Source: Benincasa hispida
Lineage: Eukaryota > Streptophyta > Magnoliopsida > Cucurbitales > Cucurbitaceae
Assembly: GCF_009727055.1 (NCBI RefSeq)
Contig: NC_052351.1
Location: 60,122,205 to 60,186,204, forward strand
Length of the DNA: 64,000 nt
Direction of reading: 5' to 3'
Below are positions 19,707 to 30,830 of this stretch, one piece after another; within the stretch, counting starts at the first letter, position 1, and the number at the start of each line of letters is the position of its first letter. Under the pieces are notes generated by a model. The model saw only the letters and a program-made list of their open reading frames with translations. It was not told the DNA's origin and searched no databases. A program made the position numbers and the translations under genes.

Positions 19707-21218
19707 GTAGTGAATCTTTATATGAATGATTTAACTTCTATTTCCCTCAATTTTTTCATAATAAAAGAAGTTGACAATGGTGGACTCCTTACAAGTCCCG
19801 TAGTTTTTACTCTTCATATCGAAGAGGTTTGTGTGTTTAATAATATTTGGTTGGTAGTGGTATAATTCGTGTATGCTCTTTGCTTTTAGTCTTCTAAAAT
19901 TTTCTGGTTTATTGCTATCCATTGTTTGGTTCATTGCTTTGCAATTATTTGATAATTTATTTGTGGTGTTTTGGAGAACAATTATTTGGTTGATTGTTTT
20001 GGAGGAGATCATAGTAGGTTGTTGTTATATTGTTTGGGTCCTATCACCTACGATAAAATTTAAAAGTTTCAGATTCCAAGAACTATGCATTAGTTTATTT
20101 TCATCTCTTAATAAAAATTGTGGTATCCTTGAAGAAAAAAAAATACATGTTTTTTATTATTGCTCTCAAGTCCCTGAACTTATGAAGTCTCGTTTCTGTT
20201 AAACCGGCAAGTAAAATTGATGTGTTTTAAATGTCCGATGGAGTAAGTGTTATGTGATATTTTATTAACGCATTGTTTTACCTAGTTAAACCCAAGTATA
20301 AGTGTAACTACAGTCCTAGTGAGTTTGGGGTCGAACTCGGGGATTGCATTTTATATGTGTGATGACAAATATTGTTTCAATCTTGATACGAGTTGTTTAC
20401 TAAATATGGGACGATTTTGATCCTATTCTATTGCTAAAATAAAGAGTGATGAATGCGATCGAAATCACAATTGAGAGTGAAATTTTCTATGCGAGAAATA
20501 CATGATTCAAATGAGTGAAGGTAGAGTTGAGAAAAATATTCACTAACACTCCAAAGTAAAAGCATAAATCATGCGTTCAAGCAAACTACTCAAAAATTAC
20601 AACCTACACTTTTCAGTGTATTTAGTCACAATATCCTATCTCTAAGATGCATGGGATGAGTACTTGATGCAAAAGATGTTTCTTTATTTTTAAAGATGTT
20701 CTCTTCTTGTTTTATGAGGTCTAAATCCTTGGTCTTTTCAAACCTAGATTTAATCTACTTAGAATAATCTTTTGACTTATTCAAATAGTTTATAAAGCAT
20801 ACATAAAACAAGTTGAACGCATGATTAAGCCTTAGTTCATATTAGCTGCAGTCCATAAAGAAATTAGATGCTCGTGGTAAAAGTTGAGAGACGGATAAGA
20901 GATAAGTTGAAAATGCATTCATATTGAGAAAGATAAGTCTTTCAGCGGTTACACAATACAAATAACAATTGCAAAAGAAAAGAGATAGAGATAGAAAGTC
21001 AAGTTGTAATATGCAATTCCTTGCTCCCTCCGACTTTGTGGACGACTACTTCACAAGAGTATGTTGAAGGTGAGGTTCCCTTTTTACTTCCAAAGAGGAA
21101 TCCTAAGCTTTCACTTAAGATTTCACAAAGGCTCGAAAATGAAGTGTTTTTTAAGTAAGAATTTGGGCAAAGTTTTTCTCTAATGTCTTAGTTGCTGGTG
21201 CATGAAAATCTCGTTGAG

Positions 21219-21226
21219 TATTTATA
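21219..21226 (-). promoter_or_regulatory. TATA box of the minus-strand Tat-like LTR
   Basis: tatttata on the plus strand reads TATAAATA on the minus strand. It is followed by 'gcctttaatg'-free LTR leader sequence leading toward lower coordinates. Confidence 0.5.
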
Positions 21227-22724
21227 GGCGTCAAGGAGCAAATTTTTCTTCTCACTACAAGAGTTCTAGGCTTTAATGTCTATTTAAAACCTACATTAAA
21301 GGCTTTAATGTCGATTGATAATGTTATAAAAGGTCTTTCATGTCGCTTGTCTTTAATGTCGATTTTAAACCATAACTACATTATACACCATAAACCACTG
21401 GAAGTCATAAACAACTAAGCTATGACTACCATAGCTGCAAGATATTCATAGCATTCCAACACTGAATCTAATACAAAACTGTAGAACAAATAGACTTTTA
21501 AGATAAGCATCTTATAAATATTACTTTGTACTTGTTATTAATGTTGTTATGAAGTCTTTTTTGTGTTGGGTGCACTTTCTCCACTTGTCAACCTTCTTAA
21601 AACATGTCCAATGCAATCTTCCTATTTAGCCTGGAAAAACTTGTCAACCTTTTTAATGTTGTTATGAAGTATGGTGAGTATTGACTCTTTGTTTCATTGT
21701 TTCTTTTCTTGATGAGTTGTGAGAATTATGGAAATATTTTTAGTATAATGAAAAAATTAACTGTTTTAAAAAAGAATAGTGCACACTGAGCAAGTCTATC
21801 TTGGATGTTACCTAGAAGGCTTGTGAGTTGTCAATTTTATAGTCCAAAAGCATATTCAACTCCATGAACTACAATCTACCAAACTCTCTCTCTTTCTTTC
21901 AAGTAACTCTTGTAAATTACCTCCAACTGTAGCGCATACATTTGTTAAGAAGTGAAAGAATGAGATCTACTCCTCTATGAATGTCACCTGAAAAATGCAA
22001 TATAATTGGGTAGTTAAGACACCTGAAAAATTCTGCCAGAACAATACCTATGCCTTGCCAAGTCTTGTAACCTCCCTAGCTTTCTTGAACGAGAATTCCC
22101 TTCGACATAGTTGCAATCAGAAAGGAGAAGAAAAGAGAAACAAGAAGCAAAAGTCATGATAACACCTAAAGAGTCTAATTCCATATTGATATAAAAGTAA
22201 AAGAACAAATTAATAAACTAGCAATGGCAATGAAGATTGAAGTGTTTATGCATGAGACCAATTAAAGAGCTCGGTCATTATTACATCAATCATATCCCAC
22301 CCAATAGCCAAAAACATACATTTTTAGAAACGTGAAGCTCCATGGAAGGTTTTCTATCCTAAAGAACACACCTACATATTTTACACCTAAATTTCAAACA
22401 ACATGTCACTCAAAAATCAAAAGCATGTACCTAAACGGTACCTAAATAGTTGGTATATTCTACAGTAAGTAACACCCTAAAAGCATGTATGAATAACTTA
22501 TCAATTCCAGCAACTAACTGTTATTAATGTGAAGAAGAAAACTAATTAGAAACATAATAAATTATGTAAAAGGCATAACCATAAACAACAACATGATTCA
22601 AGAGATTGAAAAGAACTGTCTGATCAAAAGTTAAACTACAAGCTTTACAAGTCCAGGAAAATCATTAATCACATAAGTTACTACTGTATAAAAAAAAATA
22701 AACGAGTACTTAGGTGTGTGTGTA

Positions 22725-22742
22725 TGTATATATATATATATA
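22725..22742. repeat. TG/TA microsatellite
   Basis: A short gtgtgtatgtatatatatata run inside the CACTA element. Confidence 0.7.
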
Positions 22743-23777
22743 GCAAAAGAACCGACTTGTCATATTACTTTCCTTGTAAATGCACCCTGGGGTAAATTAG
22801 GCCCATCGACAAGTTTAAGAAGATTATTCTATGAATCATTGAAAACCTATATATAGAAAAATCTATTTACAAATATATAAAAAAATGACAATGAACAATG
22901 ATCAACCATAGCTTGTTCCATGAGCCAAATAAAAATGATTCATACAAATAACATAAATTTTACGCATTGAAAAATAAGTTAATATCACAAGATCGGGAGA
23001 AAGTCTTGAAAATGGCCCAAATACCAAACTTGAAACATTTCAATAACACAAAATCTCTATACATAAGAATCCATCTATAAATTATGAGAAGTCTAATATG
23101 TCAGAACTTTAAATTCCTATGTATTTAGTCCAACAACATGATACACAAAAGCAGATCAATTATTTCACTAGAGATTTGCCAGCTAAATCATTCAAATTTG
23201 GAATATTGAATAAAAATGTTAATGTCCGAGAGAGATTTAAAACCTATAAATTTCAAACGATCTAGTTAAAGTAAAATAATCATCTAATTACAAATTTGAT
23301 CACAAGAACTCTACTCTAAACGATCACAAACGCACGACCATAGGCTTACTCAACACAGAAAAAGACAAAATGAAGTGCCCAAATTCATTTGTTAAGAACC
23401 TTAATTAAACTAGATTTGAGTATGAGAAGCATTCCATGTAAATTAAACATGCACAGGTCAGTTGAAAACACGATGATTATGAATCTAGTATTAATTTATA
23501 TCAATATTAATGCGTCAATCCAATCATAAACACATCTTAAAGTATTGAAGTCATGACTAAACATGTTTGAAGTCAAGATATCAAAATTAATTCAAATCCT
23601 TGCAAAAAAAATATAATTTGGATTCATCCAGACTTTAAACTCAAAAAAGTATTCTCAAGACAATATAGTCAAGACTCATCATTGTTCAACTCTATTACAT
23701 AGGAAAAAAAAGCATAAGAAAAGCTAAAATTAGAGAAATGACGAAAGAAAACTGGATTATAAGGACTTCAACCCCAA

Positions 23778-24181
23778 ATGAATTTACCCAAAAACAAAAA
23801 AGAAGTATTTATATTGCAGCTAATAGCTTCACGACGCCCTTATGAGTTTAAAACCCACCAAATTAACCAACCTGGGGTTCTGAATTTTTTACGGAAAAGC
23901 TGGACGGATGGACAACTACAGATCTACGGACGACAGAGACCCACGACTATAGATCTGTGTTGTTGAAGATTGATAGAGACCCACGGAAACTGAAGGAGAC
24001 TGACGGATGGACAACGACTAAGACTAACGGCCAAGGAGAGACCCAAACGTGGCGGAGACGGACGGACGATGGACAACCTAATTCACATGACCACGAACGG
24101 ATAGGGTTTGAGAAAGAGAGAAATGAAAGGGTTTGGGCGTGTAGGCGCGAGCTGAAAATGAGAAAAGGGATTTTTCAATAA
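23778..24181 (+). other. Two small frames in the CACTA element, unrecognised
   Basis: Frames of 62 and 74 residues overlap near 23,957-23,966. Their composition follows a GC-richer repeated tract ('gacggatggacaac' several times) and shows no domain. They may equally be the 5' untranslated region of a lost minus-strand gene. I do not claim a protein. Confidence 0.2.
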
Positions 24182-24692
24182 AGTAAGAAAAAAAGTTAGA
24201 CTTTTAATGTCGGTTTTAAACCGACATTAAAGCCTATCTTCAATGTCAGTTTAAAACTGACATTAAAGATCCATTTTTTAAAAAACTAACATTGTATATC
24301 CAGTTTCACTTTTTCCAACCGATATTAAAGCCTAAAATTCTTGTAGTTTCTCTTAATAATGATTATGCTGATAAGGTGCATTAAATTCCATACTCTTATG
24401 CTCTACGTGCTCTGTATCAGAAGTTCATTGGCACTGCCATAAAGCTTTCTTGTCAACTACCAACTTGGTCTCTGATTTGACTTCCACCGCCCATGCGTCA
24501 TGTCATCCTTTATTGTATATGGCTACCAATTTGTTCAACTATGCGATTTCAATGTTGGCGTTGAGAATTCCTTGCGATCACATAATTAGATTTTCTGCAC
24601 TTAAAAAGCACGATTTTTATAACTTTTGTAGATAGAGAGACTTTGTGCGTGTGTGATCGCATGATATAATTATTTTTATGAATTCCTTATCA

Positions 24693-26184
24693 AGCTGTCG
24701 CATTTTCAAAAAAAGATTTCTAGTTGTTTGAGATAAAAGAGGTAAAATAATTTATATTTTTACAAATCATCAAAAATACATCTATACATTCTGATCCTAG
24801 ACAACATCCAATTTTTGTAGCCTAGTTCAATGATCTAATCACAACTTGTCACGATCTAATTTATATAAATATTTTTTATTTCTTTTATGTTGTGCAATTG
24901 GAGTGGGCTGCAAAAATATGGTGTAGTCGAGGATGTACCGCGAAACTATTGCTCTATCTTGATTACTTAAAAATTATATTAAATTCCTCAAATCTTTCCA
25001 TTTTTAAAATTCATATCTGACTAATGAACTTACTCTTAACTTTATATTTCCACAAGTGACATATATTACGTCCCAACAACCATCTTCTTGTTCATGAATA
25101 TTTAGGTTCGGTTTATCACCATTTTTTTTTATTCTCTTTTTTTAACGATGATTTACATCTTTCTTAAGTACAATAGTTGAATTTTTAGTCAAATTCTAAA
25201 AATAAAAACAAGTTTTTAAAAGTTATTTTTTCTTAGTTTCAAATTTTGGTTTGATTTTTTAAATTATTAATAAAAAGTAGACAACAAAAATGAAATTTAG
25301 AGATGAAAGTAGTATCTATATTCTTAATTTTAAAAAATAAAAATAAAAGAAATCAAATGATTACTAAATAAGTCAGAATGTTTTAACTTTATATTTCCTC
25401 AATTTTTATGCAAAGTGATGTATATTACGTCCAAACAATTATGGAATTACCCATAATATTTGGTTGTAGCAAAATGTTAATGAAAAAAAATAATAAATCA
25501 GGTTAATGCTTTGCTAATTATGGAATTACCCATTCTATATAATATTCATTTTCATAGCCCTAATATTCTATATAGGAGAACTGGATGTAAAAAGGGACCG
25601 TAGTAATCATGGAATTAGAATTAGAATTCTTGAGCTAAGTTCAGTACAAAAATCTAGACTTAATTTTTTTTGGTACAACACATTGGATCGGGAGGGAAAT
25701 TTGAACCTCAAATCTTTATAATGATTATACATGTCAATTATTCTTAAGTTATGCTTATTTAGACAATTTAGATGTGACTTGTTGTTTGAATGGTTGGAAA
25801 CTGATTGGATGAAAAAAAATTAAATCAAATATATTGGAAATTGTTGAAGTAAAGTCATGTTTACCCCACCAAAAAGGTAATAAATTCAATATGAAAAGTA
25901 GGTTCCATTTGATTACCTTTGGTGTTGTTTATTTGTGTTCTGCATCCATATTGACACATGAGGCTCACTTCTAAATCTGTAATAAAAAAATGCAAACTGA
26001 TTGACGAGCAGAGCATGTTCAATCCAATTGCATCTGAAAATTGGTTATATTGTTACTGTTACCATCATGGTTACTTTGGGGTTGTACTATTTTAGGGTAA
26101 TTATATGTTTAATGAAGTGTTTAGTGTAATTAAGTACTATTTTAGGGTAATTATATGTTTAATTAAGTACTATTTTAGTCTCTT
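24693..26184. other. AT-rich intergenic sequence
   Basis: No gene is visible. A roughly 30-bp direct repeat ('tactattttagggtaattat') occurs at 26,085 and 26,135. An 18-bp string at 25,825 recurs, with one mismatch, at the end of the LINE (33,458). Confidence 0.5.
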
Positions 26185-26556
26185 GAATTTTAAGGTAAAT
26201 ACCAATTTATACCCTTTAACTTTGGGGTTGTATCAATTCAAACCATAAAAATTTTCTAAGTGTATCAATTTAAACCTCAAACTACAATTGTATCAATTTA
26301 AACCCTCCATTATGTTTTATTTGGATATACTTGTGAAAGTTTAAGGTTTAAATTGATATATTTATGAAAATATAAGGTTTAAATTGATATACTTATGGAA
26401 GTTAAGGGTTTAAATTGATACAATTATTAATTTGAGTTTAAATTGATATATCCCAAAATTCAAGGTTTAAATTGATATAACTATTAGTTTAGGGTTCAAA
26501 TTGATACAACCTAAAATTTAGGATATAAATTGATATTTACCCTAAATTTTAATTAT
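26185..26556. repeat. Foldback repeat built of tandem ~30-40-bp units
   Basis: The left arm (26,185-26,312) repeats 'tgtatcaatttaaacc'-type units. The right arm (26,335-26,556) carries the complementary 'ggtttaaattgatata' units. The outer ends match as inverted repeats ('aaggtaaataccaatttata' against 'tataaattgatatttaccct'). The centre is near 26,320. It may be a foldback transposon or MITE; I find no certain target duplication. Confidence 0.65.
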
Positions 26557-27440
26557 ATTTTTATTTCAGCCAACTTTGAGGTATGTTAATTTTAATATTT
26601 TCAAGATATCTATTTTGATCTTTGTAGTTGTTTATTTGATCGTTATAATTTTGAAATGTCTATTTTAGTCCTTTATACTTGTAAAAAATTAATAATTTTT
26701 TTTTTTCATTTCATACAATTTTAATTTCAAATTCAACGCAAATACCACATATGTTTAATAAATTTCTTGAAATGTAATGATCATAAATTAGAACTTTGTA
26801 TTTAGACAGTTATAACGTTGTGATGATATGTAATTGACATAAAAGAAATCTTGTTCAAAGTATAAACATCCATAAAGTTCGAAATTCAGGTAATGAAAAA
26901 TGTAAATGACTTGATTTTCTTATTAACTCTTATTATTTCCAATTCTAAATTCCTTCAACCTTCCCCTTTCTTTAATTCATTTCCATTAATGTTAATTGAC
27001 GCTAAAATCTACCATGTCCAATGCTTTATTAATTATGGAAATACCAATTCTAAATAATAACTCCTTGGATGGGACTTGTTGGCAAAAATGGTCAAACACT
27101 TTTCAAGCAATGGATCTACTTTAAGCAAACACAAAAAGAAAGGGTATTATTTTTCTCTATTAACAACATCTTTCTAACTTACTACCATGCCAGCCAGAAT
27201 TGAAGAGACAAGGTAACAAAGTGGGGTCTCAAACTTGTTTATCATTGAGCTTTGAAGTTAACCCACCTCATTAAATTCCCTTCTCTGTCTTGTCCTTTTA
27301 ATGTAACTGTAGATTTTTCACTTTCAGTCTCTATCATGAATTTGCAAGCATCCATCAAGAGAACAATCCATCAATTTTTCCACGTCTAAGATACCAAGCC
27401 ACTGTCTCTATCAACTTAGTTGGTCCAATGCTGAGCTGGA
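26557..27440. other. AT-rich spacer before the LINE
   Basis: No supported gene. The last 200 bases are less AT-rich and end in 'tttcaactttcaggatg', which looks like a splice acceptor but has no coding context. It could be 5' sequence of the LINE or relic host sequence. Confidence 0.4.
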
Positions 27441-27467
27441 AGATGGGTATTTGTTTCAACTTTCAGG

Positions 27468-29592
27468 ATGCATTACAGGGCGGGTTTTGTTTCTCATAAC
27501 ACAAGTGCGAGATTTGGGTCCTTCTTCTCTGGGGTTTCCGCCGTTGTAGGGTTTATGGCCGTCGGCCGCCACCTTCATCAACGCGGCCGTCCTCACGGGA
27601 GTGGGTTTTCATCGGTCATCTTCTCTGGCGTTCACGAGTGGTTTCATTTGTTTGGGTTCTTCCGCCGTCTGGTTTTCGTTCGCGACTGGTTTTGTTTCAG
27701 CCGTCGGTGTTCGTTTGGTTTGGGTGCTAGGGTTTCGTTTGTTTCGAAGGTGTTGGTGTGTCCTCCGGTGTTCATTTGGTTTTGGTTTCGACGATGAGGT
27801 GTGACTGGTTTTCGTTTGTGACTGGTTCGTTTCAGCCACCGGTGAGGTGTGACGGTGTCGGGTTGGCAGAAGGTGGGTTATCTGGGTTATCTGGGTTTTT
27901 GGCAAATGGCTTTCAGTCGGTGACGGTGAGGGTTTGTTTGTCTACGGTGGTTGTTGGATGAGTTTTGGCAGCCCATTTTAGATCTTAGGTTCGAGCATTG
28001 ATAGTTTGGAGGTTTTAGTGTGTGACGATGGTGCGGAAGCAGTCGCCTTTAAGACTGAAGGAGAAGAATGGAGGTCGAGTTGCTCGTCAACCCTTTCATC
28101 TACTTAGACCGGAGATCGATTTAGGATTGGGTGCTCGTTCTTCGGAGGTAAAAGATTTTGGGTTGTCTGACAGTCGTTTTGAGGAAGGTGAAGGGTCCGG
28201 TATGAGAAGTATTGGGTTGAAGAAGTCTCTGTCGTCTAACCTAGAACCAGAAGAAATTCGGGTTATGAGGGATAAACCGAGTGGGCTGGGTATTGGGTCA
28301 GTTCTTGGGCAGGAAGGTTTGGGCTCGTTGGAGTGGGGGCCTAGGAAGTGAAGGGTGTGTCTGGGAGCATAAAGGGTGTTAAGGGCCCAGTTGAAAACCG
28401 GGTTGTGAACGGGGTTAGGTTGGGCCTTGAGGGAGCTGGGGTGAGTGGGTCTGTTGGGAATGGGCTGAGGTTGAGTGAAGGGAGTGGACTAATGCAGAGG
28501 CTGTCTCTTATACACATCTAGATGTGTATAAGAGACAGGTGTTGGGTGGGTCGCCCTTTTTGGGTCTAAGTTGAGGGGTAATTTAGAGTTCATTCTCCCA
28601 TTGGTTGAAAATGATAAAGTTATTGTTGAACCTTGTGAGGAGATTATTGATGAAGGTGTTTGTTTGTGGGAGAAATCGTTGGTTGGTCAATTTGTGGATG
28701 CCAAACTTTCGTATACTATTATTTTTTGACTTATTCAAAAAATTTGGGGACGTGTAGAGATGCCAACTATTACCTTGTTGGAGAACGTTTTGATTATCTT
28801 TAAGTTTAAGAAGGTAGAGTCACAGGATTGGGTGCTAGAGAATGGTCCGTGGCACTTGGGTGGCAAGCCCATCTTATTACGATATTGGTCCCCAAGTATT
28901 GTTCCTGAAACCTTTGTTTTTTATTCTGTTCCTATCTGGATTAAACTTGAGCATGTTCCCCTGGAGTTATGGATGGATTGAGGTTTAGCAGTGGTAGCTA
29001 GTGTCGTGGGTAAACGTGTCTCATTTGATGTTGCAACAAGAGAGCGGTGGTGATTATTGTATGTAAGGGTTTGTGTTCAGGCGGATGGTGATTCGTTAAT
29101 GCCCCCTTCAGTCACTGTTAGAATGTGGGGCCAGGAGTTTATTATTCCAGTAGTGTATGAGTGGAAACCTCGTAGGTGTTCTTGTTGTGGTTCCTTTGGG
29201 CATGTTAGGATTGTGTGTGAGAAACAGGGTGTGGATAAGGGACAGGAGTTGTGTATTGTGGCAGTAATGAGGGGTGTTTGGGGGAGAATGGGGAATTTGA
29301 AAGTGTGAAGAAGGGGCAAGATTTGGGTATTGGTGCGAGGGGAATTAGCCAAGTGGATGGGAATAAGGGCATGGGATGTGCTGACGAGTTTACTATGGTT
29401 AGTCGTCGTAGGCATGATAGAGGAGGTGTGGGGCATAGGGGTGGAAGTGGTTCACCGGGTTCGACACCCTCAAGGAGCAGAGTAGTTTATGGGTCCCCTA
29501 GAATTATGCGGTTTGTAAAGCATGTTGATGACCGTAATCAGTTTGATGTTTTGTGTGATGAAGGGGGAGACTCATTGGCTTTGGCTCTATAG
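27468..29592 (+). pseudogene. LINE ORF1: DUF4283 and CCHC zinc knuckle
   Basis: The front part (27,468-28,480) is Gly/Val/Ser-rich, low in recognisable domains and shifts frame. From 28,760 the DUF4283-type core is visible: 'FKFKKVESQDWVLENGPWHL', 'GGKPILLRYWSP' and 'PIWIKLEHVPLELW'. After a stop at about 28,980 comes the knuckle 'RRCSCCGSFGHVRIVCEKQG' (about 29,170-29,230), a CX2CX4HX4C motif. Plant L1 ORF1 proteins bind the element RNA. At least three stops or shifts plus the adapter at 28,501-28,538 make it non-functional. Confidence 0.75.
28501..28538. other. Sequencing-adapter insert (Nextera mate-pair junction)
   Basis: The same 38 bases as at 12,066: the Tn5 mosaic end CTGTCTCTTATACACATCT joined to its reverse complement. 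It lies inside LINE ORF1. Here the flanks are not duplicates of each other, so some element sequence may be missing or chimeric. Confidence 0.95.
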
Positions 29593-29690
29593 CAGGAAGA
29601 TCCTGATCCGTTGTCTGTTATGGATGGGATGTCCGGGAGTTCGGGTAAAGGCCCAGTGGGAGGTGGTAGGTGTGATTTCTTGCAAGATTC

Positions 29691-30400
29691 ATGATTTGGT
29701 GTTCCTGGAATGTTAGGGGGTTGAATGACCCTGTCAAGTGCAGGGTGGTGGCAGACTTTCTGGCTTCCTCCTCTGTTACTTTCTACTGTTTGCTTGAGAC
29801 GAGGGTTCGTCGCGAAAATTTTGATATGGTGATGGGTAGGTTTGGTGATGCTTGGAGTTGTGTGTGTAGCTATAGTGTGCGGAGAGTTAGGAGGATTTGG
29901 GTGATGTGGCGGAAGAGTGTCTATGATTTTTCTATTGATGTCAGTGGGGAGCAATTTATTTTTGGAACCTTAGTGGATATTGTATCTAGTACTAGGGTAC
30001 ATATTGGTGCTGTGTATACCTCTAATCTCGCGAGCGAGAGGAGGAACTTGTGGTCTCAGTTGAGTGATGTGTGTGTCACGTGGTAGCTTCCTAGAGATGT
30101 TTTGGAGGATTTTAATGCTATTCATAGTATTTCGGAGGATTTTGGTGGTTGTCCTAGCTTGAGAAAGATGGAGGAGTTTGATGAGGCATTATTGGAGACG
30201 GATCTGGTTGAGTTGGGTGTGACAGGTAACTGGTTTACTTGGACTAGTAAACTTCAGGGGAATGGTATCTTGCGCTGGTTGGATCGATGCTTGTCTAATG
30301 AGGCGTGGAAGGTAGCTTTTCCGTATTCGGAGGTTAGGGTTGGTCAGTGGGGGATTTCTGATCATACCCTCTTCAGTTCTACAGGGAGACGAGGAAGTAG
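29691..30400 (+). pseudogene. LINE ORF2 endonuclease domain (APE type)
   Basis: It begins 'MIWCSWNVRGLNDPVKC', the usual start of plant L1 ORF2. 'FYCLLETRV' holds the catalytic Glu region, 'EDFNAI' stands for the usual GDFN, and 'GISDHTLF' holds the SDH motif. A stop near 30,086 splits it and the Gly of GDFN is changed. The domain nicks target DNA to prime reverse transcription; it is dead here. Confidence 0.8.
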
Positions 30401-30830
30401 GCCGCCTCCTACGTTTTCGTTATTCTTTCTCATTGGGCAGAGGTTTGGGGTTTTTATTGATACTATTAGGTCCAGTGTGGAGAAGGTCTGAGATTATGTC
30501 TCCTATTGGTTAAGCTTGTTGCGAAATTTGAAGGCAGTTGAAAGCGGGTTTCTCGTACATCGTTTGTAGGCAATACTCTGTTTTAGCTAATGAGTGCTAG
30601 CAGCAGGGCATATTTATGGAGGCTACTCAGGCTGAGTAAGAAAGGATCCCTACTTTCAAAGTCGACGTGTCGGAGGCGGCTCGGGCCACTGATGGTTTTT
30701 TGGTTCAGTGATGAGATTGGAGAGGTGCGCGCCACTGGAGCAGTTGTAGTGGTTTATTTATTGTCGTGGATGCTGGGGGACTCGCCAGACAGTGCATGAT
30801 AGGGGGCAGGGTGGCTAAAGTTCTTTCAGG

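Larger units (their letters stand above)
15319..20217 (+). repeat. Copia 3' LTR, split by the element at 15,752
   Basis: It starts TGTTGTGGGTGTCGAGCCC after the polypurine tract and carries a TATA-like site (cctataaaac, 15,674). It is broken at the GTAGT duplication and resumes at 19,712. Its right end is not defined and I place it at the start of the Tat-like LTR at 20,218. Frames inside 19,731-20,202 are short and have no recognised domain. Confidence 0.6.
21253..24348. mobile_element. Non-autonomous CACTA (En/Spm) transposon, 3.1 kb
   Basis: The left end is CACTACAAGAGTTCTAGGCT. The right end reads CCTAAAATTCTTGTAGTT, the reverse complement with the last G changed to T. The 3-bp duplication TCT flanks it (21,250-21,252 and 24,349-24,351). 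Subterminal repeats based on 'ctttaatgtcgattttaaa' occur in both orientations within 150 bp of each end, as is usual for transposase binding in this superfamily. I see no transposase, so it needs one from elsewhere. The interior is AT-rich apart from a GC-richer stretch at 23,890-24,110 containing repeats of 'gacggatggacaac'. On the minus strand that stretch has a pyrimidine-rich leader look. Confidence 0.85.
20218..24692 (-). repeat. Tat-like LTR, minus orientation, split by a CACTA element
   Basis: Read on the minus strand it starts TGATAAGG (24,692) and ends ...ACACATCA (20,218). 'gagtttggggtcgaactcggg' near 20,320 is the reverse of the LTR-end block. A minus-strand TATAAATA lies at 21,219-21,226. 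Without the CACTA insert it is about 1.4 kb. The outer bases (AAAAT and AGCTG) do not match, so it is not shown to be a clean solo LTR. Confidence 0.65.

Noticed and set aside
19873..20202. 109-residue hydrophobic frame as a membrane protein
   Set aside because: T-rich LTR sequence, an overlapping open frame on the other strand, and no recognisable domain.
27468..27961. Hydrophobic Phe/Val/Gly-rich frames as possible membrane proteins
   Set aside because: Composition follows the T/G-rich LINE 5' part; several frames are open at once and none has a domain.
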